A DNA stretch of 64,000 nucleotides. Source: Alcanivorax profundi. GTDB lineage: Bacteria; Pseudomonadota; Gammaproteobacteria; Pseudomonadales; Alcanivoracaceae. The notes below the pieces were generated by a model that did no database searches, was not told the origin of the DNA, and saw nothing but the letters and a program-made list of their open reading frames with translations. The position numbers and the translations under genes are program-made. The stretch covers positions 372,001 to 436,000 of the forward strand of contig NZ_QYYA01000001.1 of NCBI RefSeq assembly GCF_003597125.1. The letters are read 5' to 3'. Shown piece after piece: positions 1-7,585 of this stretch. The stretch's first letter is position 1, and every line of letters begins with the position of its first letter.

Positions 1-1118
1 CCCGTGAGGCCTTTTCCGTTCAGCATACCGGGCGCTGGGGCATTGGGACGTCAGAAACGTATCTGCAGCGTGAGCGGGCTGAGAATACAACCCGTGAGAT
101 GATTATCACCAATGATAATGCCAAAACCTCTTTGCTGATGCCGCTTGGCAATCACATGCTGACGGTCGGCGCTGATTTCACAAAGGAAAAACTGCGAGAC
201 GACACCTCCAACCGTATTTCTGAGCGAAACAAGGTGGAGAACTCCAAATGGGCCTTCTTCGTTGAAGATGAATGGATGCTCACAGACGCATTTTCGGTGA
301 CCGCTGGTGCCCGGGTCGATGACGATGAGAATTACGGTAGTCATGTGAGCCCGAGAGTCTATGGCGTTTGGGGATTCAGTCCGCGCTGGACATTGAAAGG
401 CGGGGTGTCTACGGGTTTCCGTTCTCCGTCTTTGCGAGAAGTGATTCCAGACTGGGGGCAGGTGAGTCGAGGTGGCAATATTTATGGTAATCCTGACCTG
501 CAACCGGAAACCTCGATTAACCAGGAGTTAGGTCTGTACTTTAATGCGGGACGGGCGCTAATGGCTAACGTGACGGTATTTCATACGGATTTTGAAGACA
601 AAATTACCCGTATTGCCTGCCCGATTGAAATCTGTACCGATGGTCCAAACGATTTTGGCTCTGACCCGACCTATCGGGTCAATGTCGACGAGGCTGAAAC
701 CCAAGGGGTGGAGTTTGCCCTGTCGTCCACCCTTGCCAAGGTGTTGTCGGTGAACCTGAGCTACACCTACACCGATTCCGAGCAAAAGTCGGGAGAGTAC
801 GAGGGGGAGCCGCTTAACCAGCTGCCCAAGCATCTGGCCAGTCTGCAGCTTGACTGGCAAGCGACAGCAATGCTCTCTCCCTGGGCGACGGTGCGTTACC
901 GTGGCGAAGAAAGCCAGCCGACTACCGGTCCGTCAAACAGTGCCATCATTGCGCCATCCAACACCCTTGTCGATGCTGGGGTGGGTTTCCAGTTAAGCCC
1001 GACGGCAAAATTGAATACCGGGATTTATAATCTGGCGGACAAGGAAATCTTCCAGGATGAATACGGTTACGTCGAGGATGGTCGACGTTACTGGCTGGGG
1101 GTGCAGGTCGATTTCTGA
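1..1118 (+). CDS. TonB-dependent outer membrane receptor, C-terminal part
   Basis: The reading frame is open from the window edge (codons in phase from base 3), so only the last ~372 residues are visible and the plug domain with the TonB box lies upstream. The visible part has the alternating short strands of a 22-stranded barrel, including a YGVWGFSPRWTLKGGVSTGFR-like segment and a TGFRSPSLREV motif near residue 140, typical of CirA/FepA-type siderophore or vitamin receptors. It ends in a C-terminal phenylalanine (VQVDF), the usual BAM recognition end. Ligand cannot be told from this part. A strong hairpin follows the stop codon and is shared with the convergent DUF4168 gene. Confidence 0.88.
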   Translation, partial: REAFSVQHTGRWGIGTSETYLQRERAENTTREMIITNDNAKTSLLMPLGNHMLTVGADFTKEKLRDDTSNRISERNKVENSKWAFFVEDEWMLTDAFSVTAGARVDDDENYGSHVSPRVYGVWGFSPRWTLKGGVSTGFRSPSLREVIPDWGQVSRGGNIYGNPDLQPETSINQELGLYFNAGRALMANVTVFHTDFEDKITRIACPIEICTDGPNDFGSDPTYRVNVDEAETQGVEFALSSTLAKVLSVNLSYTYTDSEQKSGEYEGEPLNQLPKHLASLQLDWQATAMLSPWATVRYRGEESQPTTGPSNSAIIAPSNTLVDAGVGFQLSPTAKLNTGIYNLADKEIFQDEYGYVEDGRRYWLGVQVDF

Positions 1119-1135
1119 TTGTCTTAATGCAGGTT

Positions 1136-1163
1136 AACAACGCCGGCGATAGCCGGCGTTGTT
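1136..1163. terminator. Bidirectional terminator between convergent genes
   Basis: Perfect 12-bp stem (AACAACGCCGGC / GCCGGCGTTGTT) with a 4-base loop GATA, lying between the TonB receptor stop and the stop of the minus-strand DUF4168 gene. There is no long T-run on either side, so termination strength is uncertain. Confidence 0.7.
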
Positions 1164-1172
1164 GGTTCTGAC

Positions 1173-1580
1173 TCACATCATTTCCTGGATGCGGGCGCGG
1201 AACTCCGCGTCATATTGAGCCAGCTGCGCAATCTGGTTGTAAGTCTTCAACTCCAGACCGCTTTCTTTTACGGCTTGGACCATTTCCTGCTGGGCGTTGC
1301 GTTGTACTTTGATGGCTTCCTCAGGCTTGTCTCTGTTGGCCATGAGCTTGTCAGAGTATTTCTGCTGTATTTCACCCATTTGCTGCTGCGCATCGGCAAA
1401 GGCTTCCAGATCCTTTTCTGAAAACTCGGATGCTTTGGGTAACTCAGGCGTTTGCATTGGTGTTTGCTGTGGGCTCGGGGTGCCCTGCGAGTTCGGGGTG
1501 GCGGGTTGCTGTGCATCGGCCTGGACTGCAAAGGTGGCTGATAGCAGTAAGGCAGAGAGCGTAGTCATGGTTTTGTTCAT
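1173..1580 (-). CDS. DUF4168 family secreted protein
   Basis: Small exported protein of 135 residues. The second ATG of an ATGATG pair is chosen because GGAG lies 7 bases upstream; the longer frame to 1616 lacks a ribosome site. Residues 1-22 form a signal peptide ending ADA. A Gln/Pro/Thr-rich linker follows (about residues 23-50), then a helical domain with FSEKDLEAFADA and repeated Gln-rich helices that matches DUF4168. Function of this family is unknown. Convergent with the TonB receptor; likely monocistronic. Confidence 0.72.
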   Translation of the reverse strand: MNKTMTTLSALLLSATFAVQADAQQPATPNSQGTPSPQQTPMQTPELPKASEFSEKDLEAFADAQQQMGEIQQKYSDKLMANRDKPEEAIKVQRNAQQEMVQAVKESGLELKTYNQIAQLAQYDAEFRARIQEMM

Positions 1581-1855
1581 CATACATCTCCAGTCAGGGC
1601 TCCCGGTAGGGAGCATTTATCCGGCGGTATGAAATTGCCACCGGATCCTAAACGCTACGACCATAACGAGAGCACAAGTTCCTGTGGAAATGTAAACGAA
1701 TCGTGAGGGGTGAACCGCTTCTCGCTCAGGCAAATAGAATTGCACACAGGTAACACTTTCCGGCTTTTCATTACAGGGAGTCACAGGTTCAATGGAGTTT
1801 GCAGCAGGAGAGGCTGCCAGAGCCCTGATAACAACCACAATGACAGGAGTGCAGG

Positions 1856-2368
1856 ATGCAGATTTCATTGAAGATGAAGAGCGTCGCAGGAGTGATATCG
1901 GCGCTGATTTTGCCCGGCGCAGTTCAGGCGGAAACCTATCTGGGGGCCCAGGCCAACATGATGCGCATAGATCGGGGCGCGGTAAGTGACGCAGAGCTGA
2001 CCGGTCTGACGCTGCGGGCAGGCATGGTGTTTCATGAGCTTGTCAGCGGGGAAGTGCGGTTGGGCAAGGCTCCGGACGAAGATACCTATCGCGGGATTAC
2101 GGTGGAAAATGATGTCTACTATGGTGTCTACGCAAGGCTGACCCCCCCCGTCCCGTGGGCGGTGGCCCCTTATCTGGTTGGAGGCTACAGCTATGTCGAG
2201 AACGAATTTGATGATGAAATGGTGCGTGATGACGGCGCTGGCTTCGGCGGGGGCGTTGATATGGGCGTTAGCGATTCCATGACAGTCAATTTGGAATACC
2301 TTCGTCTTATTGATAATGATTTTGGAAAACAAGAGCTTATGGGACTAGGGGTCAGCTATTTCTTCTAG
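1856..2368 (+). CDS. Small outer membrane beta-barrel protein
   Basis: 170-residue protein with a signal peptide (residues 1-25, cut after VQA) and eight or so amphipathic strands (YLGAQANMMRI, YYGVYARL, APYLVGGYSYVE, MTVNLEYLRL), ending in YFF. This is the OmpA-like/OmpW-like small porin fold (outer membrane beta-barrel superfamily). AGGAG lies 6 bases before the chosen ATG. No enzymatic motif; could be a structural or adhesion-type barrel. Confidence 0.75.
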   Translation: MQISLKMKSVAGVISALILPGAVQAETYLGAQANMMRIDRGAVSDAELTGLTLRAGMVFHELVSGEVRLGKAPDEDTYRGITVENDVYYGVYARLTPPVPWAVAPYLVGGYSYVENEFDDEMVRDDGAGFGGGVDMGVSDSMTVNLEYLRLIDNDFGKQELMGLGVSYFF

Positions 2369-2446
2369 TCTGCGGGTGCGGGGTCTACTTCTTTCGGCTT
2401 CGCACCATATTCTTCTTCAGCATAAAACTATCACTATTTATTCCTT

Positions 2447-2452
2447 TATAAT
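2447..2452 (+). promoter_or_regulatory. Candidate -10 element of cysH
   Basis: TATAAT in an AT-rich stretch 58 bases before the cysH start. No good -35 hexamer is seen at the right spacing, which would fit a promoter needing an activator such as CysB; that regulator is inferred, not seen. Confidence 0.4.
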
Positions 2453-2509
2453 CTTCGCGCACCCCCTATCATGACCACTCGCCAACAGGATTATGAGGTT
2501 TAGCGAATC

Positions 2510-3220
2510 ATGGGAAGTGCACAGCTGATCACACGTTTCGGGGACAATACTGCCGGACTGTCCAAAGACGCCCTGGCAGAGCTGAACCGTGTATACCGTC
2601 CGCTGAGCTTTGCCGAGCGCATACGTCGTGTCTATGAAGATTTTGCCCCTGAGCGAATCATGGTGACGTCTTCTTTTGCGGCGACCTCAGCGTACTTCCT
2701 GCACATCATCTCCACTATTCGCCCGCAGCAGCCGATCCATTTCATTGATACCGGTTACCATTTCGGGGAAACAATGGAGTACAAGGATTATTTGGTTGAT
2801 CGGTTTGGGTTGAGTGTCATTGATGTCAAACCGGACCCGGACCACCACCAGGTTTCATTGGAAAACCGCATGTGGGAGACCGATCCTGATCTGTGCTGTC
2901 AGGTGAACAAGGTTAATCCGCTGGAAGAAGCCAAGGAAAACTATGACTTGTGGATTTCCAGCCTGATGGGCTGGACCACCGAGCATCGCTCCGGCCTGGA
3001 AATTTTTGAAGAGCGTCGAGGGATGATCAAGTTCAACCCGATGATCGACGTGACCAAGGAGCAACGCGACGATTACATCCGCGAGCATGACCTGCCGTTT
3101 CATCCTCTGGTGGAAGAAGGCTATGAGTCCATCGGTTGCAGCCACTGTACCTTCAAGGGCGAAGGCCGCGACGGTCGCTGGAAGGGCAACAACAAGACCG
3201 AATGTGGTATCCACCTTTAA
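2510..3220 (+). CDS. cysH: Assimilatory APS/PAPS reductase, iron-sulfur type
   Basis: Reduces activated sulfate to sulfite in cysteine biosynthesis. The 236-residue protein has the SSFAATSA phosphate-binding loop (about 54-61), HFIDTGYHFGET (78-88), and the C-terminal ECGIHL with catalytic Cys232. It also carries the Cys129-Cys130 and Cys210-x-x-Cys213 pairs that bind a [4Fe-4S] cluster. Those pairs are typical of adenylyl-sulfate (APS) reductases (EC 1.8.4.10) as in Pseudomonas and plants, and are absent from the E. coli PAPS reductase. So APS is the likely substrate, and a cysC kinase may be dispensable. Monocistronic, with its own terminator. Confidence 0.93.
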   Translation: MGSAQLITRFGDNTAGLSKDALAELNRVYRPLSFAERIRRVYEDFAPERIMVTSSFAATSAYFLHIISTIRPQQPIHFIDTGYHFGETMEYKDYLVDRFGLSVIDVKPDPDHHQVSLENRMWETDPDLCCQVNKVNPLEEAKENYDLWISSLMGWTTEHRSGLEIFEERRGMIKFNPMIDVTKEQRDDYIREHDLPFHPLVEEGYESIGCSHCTFKGEGRDGRWKGNNKTECGIHL

Positions 3221-3241
3221 GGTTGCATGCTGTTGCAGACA

Positions 3242-3267
3242 ACGGGCGCCAAAGGCGCCCGTTTCTT
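3242..3267 (+). terminator. Terminator after cysH
   Basis: 9-bp perfect stem ACGGGCGCC / GGCGCCCGT with AAA loop followed by TTCTTT, 21 bases after the cysH stop. Confidence 0.85.
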
Positions 3268-3455
3268 TGAGTGGAGGCATTTGTCCTGTCGAGCGCTCGC
3301 ACAATCTTGCGCAATCCCCGCCTATCGTCCGTTTCCTCGCTATGGGCAATGGGAAAACAGACAATCGAACAAACACAGGGTGCGAAGGGAAAAGCGAGCC
3401 AGTCCCTGTATTTTTGTAGCCGGGTCACGGTAAGCTTGTCGCTTGATTCTGTTCG

Positions 3456-3896
3456 TTGGGGTGTTTTTTGGATAACGAGTCCATCGTTTACGGTTGCATC
3501 AAGCATTTGCCGTTTGGCTCTTTACAGGAGCGCAAGGCCAGCTGCTTTCACAACCGTCGTGCCATACGCCAGTTACCCCAGGCGGACGAGTGGCCCTTCC
3601 TCTGCCGTGAGATGTTTTCTGTGCCGGGTGATGATCTGATGGGGGGGACGTTTCAGACCCAGGTGATTCACTTTGGCATGTCGTACCGTGCAGTGGAATA
3701 TGAATGGGAGCACTGGGTCGCCAAATTCGAATCTCTGCTCAAAAACATGTATTGGGTCAATGCCGTCGTGCATCTGGAGACCGAACTTTCCGGCTTCCAC
3801 ACCTTCGTCTGGGACAGCGCCGACGTTTACCATGAGCCCTCAGACATGCCCTTGAGGGTGAGGTGTGAGTGGGCGCGTGAGGGGGCGATTTCTTGA
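3456..3896 (+). CDS. Hypothetical protein
   Basis: I do not recognise this family. No ATG is available near the 5' end: the frame opens with TTG at 3456, and another TTG at 3468 (giving LDNESIVYGCIK) is an equally good start. The product is about 142-146 residues, soluble, rich in Trp, His and Cys, without signal or membrane segment; notable stretches are ADEWPFLCREMF and YRAVEYEWEHWVAKFE. It lies alone, 235 bases after cysH, and its TGA stop merges into an inverted-repeat arm. An immunity-like or adaptor protein is possible but nothing in the sequence proves it. Confidence 0.55.
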   Translation: MGCFLDNESIVYGCIKHLPFGSLQERKASCFHNRRAIRQLPQADEWPFLCREMFSVPGDDLMGGTFQTQVIHFGMSYRAVEYEWEHWVAKFESLLKNMYWVNAVVHLETELSGFHTFVWDSADVYHEPSDMPLRVRCEWAREGAIS

Positions 3897-4048
3897 GTTA
3901 ACAGTGAATAGTTAACAGCGTCGCGAAAGCGACCTGGGGTTGATCACCGTACGAGGCCGCGCTCAGATTCTGGGCGCGGCCTCGTACGTTCAAAAACTAA
4001 AAAAGTTGCTCGCGCAACTGTTCAGTATTCACTGTTAATCGTTAACTG
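3895..4048. repeat. Inverted-repeat element A1 with internal hairpin
   Basis: Left arm 3897-3918 (GTTAACAGTGAATAGTTAAC plus AG) and right arm 4016-4048, whose reverse complement contains TTAACAGTGAATACTGAACAG, enclose a 15-bp perfect hairpin (3948-3962 with 3974-3988). The left arm holds stop codons in all three forward frames (TAA and TGA, TAG, TAA). The left arm abuts the stop codon of the gene at 3456, and the right arm encodes the last residues (AVND) and the stop of yheU. Related arms occur at 4281, 25087, 25156 and 34843. Confidence 0.75.
3948..3988. terminator. Strong hairpin inside element A1
   Basis: 15-bp perfect stem CGTACGAGGCCGCGC / GCGCGGCCTCGTACG with an 11-base loop, between two converging genes. 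An A-rich stretch (AAAAACTAAAAAAG) follows on the plus strand but there is no clean T-run on that strand. Confidence 0.6.
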
Positions 4049-4271
4049 CCTCATCCGCCTGCTCCTTCCCCATCACTCCCACACTCTCTGTAGCCTCATC
4101 AAACACCACAAACGCTTCGCCCCGCTTGAGTTGCTGGCGGACCTGTTCGACTTTGGTGGCGGTGAGGATTTCGGTGTCACCGTAGTCGGTGCCGTCACGG
4201 GTGACGAATTCCTCGATCAGGTTGTCGAGGGTGGCGGCGGGAATGTCTTTCCAGGGGACAATAATGGGCAT
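4035..4271 (-). CDS. yheU: YheU family protein (UPF0270)
   Basis: 78-residue cytosolic protein of unknown function. It matches E. coli YheU in the core IPW..(I/L)...TL.NLIEEFVTRDGTDYGDTE and the following QVRQQLKRGEAFVVFDE segment. Start set at MPIIVPWKD, since YheU proteins begin just before this motif; an in-frame ATG three codons upstream is possible. The last codons and the TAA stop fall inside the repeat arm 4016-4048, so the natural C-terminus was probably altered when the repeat arrived. Confidence 0.88.
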   Translation of the reverse strand: MPIIVPWKDIPAATLDNLIEEFVTRDGTDYGDTEILTATKVEQVRQQLKRGEAFVVFDEATESVGVMGKEQADEAVND

Positions 4272-4280
4272 AAAAATCAA

Positions 4281-4308
4281 TGAACAGTTAATAGTGAATA
4301 GCTAACAC
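4281..4308. repeat. Repeat arm A2 upstream of yheU
   Basis: TGAACAGTTAATAGTGAATAG followed by CTAACAC, related to the arms of element A1 and in the opposite sense to the arm at the 3' end of yheU, so yheU is bracketed by repeat arms. It lies only 9 bases from the yheU start codon and may hold part of its leader. Confidence 0.6.
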
Positions 4309-4362
4309 CAAAACCGAGGGGGGTTGGTATGCACCTTGAAGATTACCCCCTCGAACGTGCAA

Positions 4363-4755
4363 CTAGATCACCAGCAATTGAATTCCGGTGCCGATAATGA
4401 CAATCCAGCTGGTCACAATGCCGAGTTGGCGAGGGGGGTTGGCACTGCTTCTGGGTACCAGCATGCCGTAGGCATACAGCAGGCGGCCACCAAGTAACAG
4501 CGCGCCATAGATATGCAGTGCAGTATCGCCGCCGCCGTTGATTTCCAGAAGGGCCATCAGCAGCAAGGCGAGTGGCACATATTCCATGGTGTTGCCGTGG
4601 GCGCGAATGGCTCGATTCACATCCTTGTGCCCGCCATCACCCAGCGATACTTTTTTGCCCAGGCGAAAACGCACCACGTTGGCGGCCAGGGCGATGACAA
4701 GAAAGCCGCACAATGCGGCGTAGATGGCGGTGATTGGCAAGCTGACAAGGTTCAT
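4363..4755 (-). CDS. MAPEG family membrane protein
   Basis: Integral membrane protein with four hydrophobic segments, of the MAPEG superfamily (membrane-associated eicosanoid/glutathione metabolism). Diagnostic features are RAIRAHGNTMEYVPLALLLMALLE in the middle and GRLLYAYGM later. Start placed at the ATG whose ATGA overlaps the mnmC stop by four bases, with AGGA 8 bases upstream; the upstream in-frame ATG (4764) has no proper spacing. Translational coupling to mnmC suggests one transcript, though no functional link is known. Substrate unknown. Confidence 0.85.
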   Translation of the reverse strand: MNLVSLPITAIYAALCGFLVIALAANVVRFRLGKKVSLGDGGHKDVNRAIRAHGNTMEYVPLALLLMALLEINGGGDTALHIYGALLLGGRLLYAYGMLVPRSSANPPRQLGIVTSWIVIIGTGIQLLVI

Positions 4756-6617
4756 GGTGTCCATCCTGATTGTTTTTTACGTTTGCGCACAATAAACCGT
4801 TCTGGTGCGAGGGCGTCAACCAGTTGTTGATCAACGGGCAAAGGATGTTTGCAGATCAGATCGGCAATCAGGTCGGCGCACAAGGGGGTGCCGGTAATCC
4901 CGCGGCTGCCATGGGCCAGATTCAAGTAGAGGCCAGTGGCAGGGCGGTGGGGATTCTCGGTGGCAACGGGCAGAGGGCCGCAAAGGGGCAGGAAATCCAG
5001 GCTTTGGCACCGAAATGCCACGCGCCGGTCCACGATGTTGATTTGTTGGCCACCCAGCTCCAGCCAAAGCCGTGGGAGATAGCGTTCAAGCTGTGCCAGA
5101 TTGGCCTGATCATCCTTCTCACTGGTTACAGGCGAATCATTGTGAAGATCAAAGGTGGCGCCAACACAGTGCAGGTCATCCAGCGCGGGCGTCAGGTAGC
5201 CGCCATGGCATTGCGCCTGCTGCCAGAGGCGCGAAGCCTCGGTGGCCTGGCAGTAACTCACCTGTCCCCGAATCAGTTTAAGTGGTAGCCACTGCAGGCC
5301 GGGCAGGGTCGTGGTATTTGCCGCAGTGCACAGCACAATGGCATCAGCGTGTCGGGATTGTCCGTTGTCCAGTGTCACTGTGGCGGGTTGGCCTTCGTGT
5401 ACAGCGGTGACGCTAATTTTTTCGATTCGAATGTTGTCATGATCCAGCAGGTGCTGACACCATCGTGCGGGGCGAAGATAGCCGCCTCCGACCAGTTCGG
5501 CTGCGTGTTCTCCCTGCGCAATGAGCAAGGAGGAAGGCCAGGCGCCTGTCTCTAACGCCTGGGTCAGTTTCTCCTGTTGTTTGTCATCCACGTAGTGCTG
5601 CACGACACCGTTAAGTTGTCCGTCACTCTTGTCGCGGGGAAAGGCCTGGCGCGCTAACCAGCGTAAGGCGTGGCTGTAACTTTGCTGATAGAAGCGGTTT
5701 TGCGGCGTCAGGTGGGCACTTGGGGTGCTGTAGACCACCCCCGCCAGATTCCCGGAAGCATGCTGTGCAATGCCGTCAGGATCCATGACCGTGACCTTGC
5801 AGCCCCGTTCTGCCAGAGCGCGGGCGGTGGTGGCACCGGCGAGCCCTGCACCGACGACGATGACACTGGGTGAGTCTGCTGGACAGGAGGCAGGAGACCC
5901 GTGAGGAATTTCCCCGGTTAACATATGCCGCTTGTGCCCAAAGCCCTTGTTTTTATTCATCACGAAGCCACTTTCTTGCAAGCCTCGGCGGACAAAACCT
6001 GCTGCAGTAAAAGTGGCCAGCGTTGTCCCTGGGCGGCTGAGTCTGGCCATTTCGGCGAACAGGGCCGGTTGCCACATATCGGGGTTGCAAGCGGGGGCGA
6101 ACCCGTCCAGAAACCAGGCATCAACGGGATGCTGAAAGAGTGACCAGCACTGTTCTGCTTCTCCATAAAGCAGTGTCAGGCTGATCCTTGGGTGAAGCTT
6201 GAGTCGATGTTGACCTGGCGTCGCGGGAGGATATTCCGTTAGCAAGGCGTTGGCGAGGGAGGCCAATTCCGGCCAGTGCGCCAGCGCCGTGCGCATATCC
6301 TTCAGGGTCAACGGGTGTTTTTCTACGGATACCAGGTGCAGGTGTGCCTGCGGGGGGGCGGTCTGCAGGAAGCATTGCGCTGCCAGCAGGCAGTTAAGGC
6401 CTGTACCAAAACCGGTTTCCCCCACCACGAACAGCTGACCGGACGACAGCGTCGAGAAGCGTTCCGGCAAACGGTTGCCGTTGAGAAATACATAGCGGCT
6501 CTCGGCGATTCCATCCTGCCGGGAAAAATAGGGATCATCATAGTCCCTGGCGACAGGGATATCGCCTTGCCAGTCGAGATCGGCAGGGAGAATCGGGGCA
6601 AAAATGGTTGTTGTCAT
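4752..6617 (-). CDS. mnmC: Bifunctional tRNA mnm5s2U biosynthesis enzyme MnmC
   Basis: Completes the mnm5s2U34 wobble modification of tRNA: the C-terminal FAD oxidase removes carboxymethyl from cmnm5s2U and the N-terminal SAM methyltransferase then methylates nm5s2U. The 621-residue length fits E. coli MnmC (668). The N-terminal domain shows VGETGFGTGLNCLLAAQ (SAM loop) and DAWFLDGFAPACNPDMW. The C-terminal domain begins about residue 252 with the dinucleotide fold IVVGAGLAGATTARALAERG and ends with the GSRGITGTPL motif. First gene of a two-gene unit with the MAPEG protein. Confidence 0.96.
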   Translation of the reverse strand: MTTTIFAPILPADLDWQGDIPVARDYDDPYFSRQDGIAESRYVFLNGNRLPERFSTLSSGQLFVVGETGFGTGLNCLLAAQCFLQTAPPQAHLHLVSVEKHPLTLKDMRTALAHWPELASLANALLTEYPPATPGQHRLKLHPRISLTLLYGEAEQCWSLFQHPVDAWFLDGFAPACNPDMWQPALFAEMARLSRPGTTLATFTAAGFVRRGLQESGFVMNKNKGFGHKRHMLTGEIPHGSPASCPADSPSVIVVGAGLAGATTARALAERGCKVTVMDPDGIAQHASGNLAGVVYSTPSAHLTPQNRFYQQSYSHALRWLARQAFPRDKSDGQLNGVVQHYVDDKQQEKLTQALETGAWPSSLLIAQGEHAAELVGGGYLRPARWCQHLLDHDNIRIEKISVTAVHEGQPATVTLDNGQSRHADAIVLCTAANTTTLPGLQWLPLKLIRGQVSYCQATEASRLWQQAQCHGGYLTPALDDLHCVGATFDLHNDSPVTSEKDDQANLAQLERYLPRLWLELGGQQINIVDRRVAFRCQSLDFLPLCGPLPVATENPHRPATGLYLNLAHGSRGITGTPLCADLIADLICKHPLPVDQQLVDALAPERFIVRKRKKQSGWTP

Positions 6618-6716
6618 GTAAGCCAGAAGCCCAAAAGCAGGAGACGTCGATACCCCGCTAGTGTAGCGCAGTCGTAAATGGCTTGCCTGCGTGACGACGC
6701 AGCGAGGGTGTTGTTC

Positions 6717-7406
6717 TTACCCCTCGTCAGACTTGGGGTTGGGCTGTGCTGCCCGGAATTCAGCCAGTGCCCGTTTGGTTTGTTGCAGCAACCAACGGGT
6801 ATTTTGCTTATAGCTGGCGTTGTTAATCCGGATAAAGACATTCTCTTCGCGGGTAATCAGGAGAGCCTGGCTTTGGACGGGTTTGCCTGGCTCCACCCAG
6901 CGCATCTGGACTTGTGCGGACGGTGCCCCTTCAAGATCAACAAGGTTTTCGCTGACAATCGTCAGTGCATTGGCTGGGTTGCTCAGCGCCCGCTGAACCC
7001 TGCGTTGACGGATCTCGCTGTAGAAGCTGGCAACAGAGCGATTCAGGTCCATTTCCTGCCAGCCCGCAGGCAGGGTACTGAGAATCACGTAGAGCGATTC
7101 TTGGGTTTCCGGGTGCTGATATCGCAATGTTCTGGCCTGGGCGGAACTGATCTCGCCGCTGAAGGTCATTTCTGCAATGCTGTCAGGGTAGTGAAAGTGC
7201 GCCAGATCCGCAGGTTCAGAGGCCAGGCTCTGCGGAAGATTGGGTTTGCTGTCTGCTCCGGTGTTCAGCTTGTTGAGCCTTTGTGCGTGCAGAGAATTGC
7301 TGTCAGAGCCTGCCGATTGCGTCGCGCAGCCTTGGCCCAGCAGCATTGATAACAGCAGAGAGGCGGCAACAGCGACAAAGCCTGGGCGGTGTATTGTTGT
7401 TTTCAT
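6717..7406 (-). CDS. Putative lipoprotein of unknown function
   Basis: 229 residues from the MKTTIHRPG start (an in-frame ATG four codons upstream is less likely). The N-terminus is basic, followed by a hydrophobic stretch SLLLSMLLGQGC; the lipobox is imperfect but a Cys sits at the right place. The rest is a soluble mixed domain with phrases such as PADLAHFHYPDSIAEMTFSGE and LRYQHPETQESLYVIL, which I do not recognise. It is monocistronic and divergent from the sensor kinase, so the two could share regulation. Confidence 0.65.
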   Translation of the reverse strand: MKTTIHRPGFVAVAASLLLSMLLGQGCATQSAGSDSNSLHAQRLNKLNTGADSKPNLPQSLASEPADLAHFHYPDSIAEMTFSGEISSAQARTLRYQHPETQESLYVILSTLPAGWQEMDLNRSVASFYSEIRQRRVQRALSNPANALTIVSENLVDLEGAPSAQVQMRWVEPGKPVQSQALLITREENVFIRINNASYKQNTRWLLQQTKRALAEFRAAQPNPKSDEG

Positions 7407-7585
7407 TGGCACGGTCATCTTTTACACAGTGATCAATGTCGAGAGGTTAGCATAATACCGTCGGGGACAACGGAACGCGGTAGCAACGTTTTATACCGGC
7501 GAGGGTGGGGATCGACTACGCCCCTCTCTCAAGGTCGGGCGTGCGGGTAAATTCATGCACTCCCTGTATCTTTCAGGACGAATTG

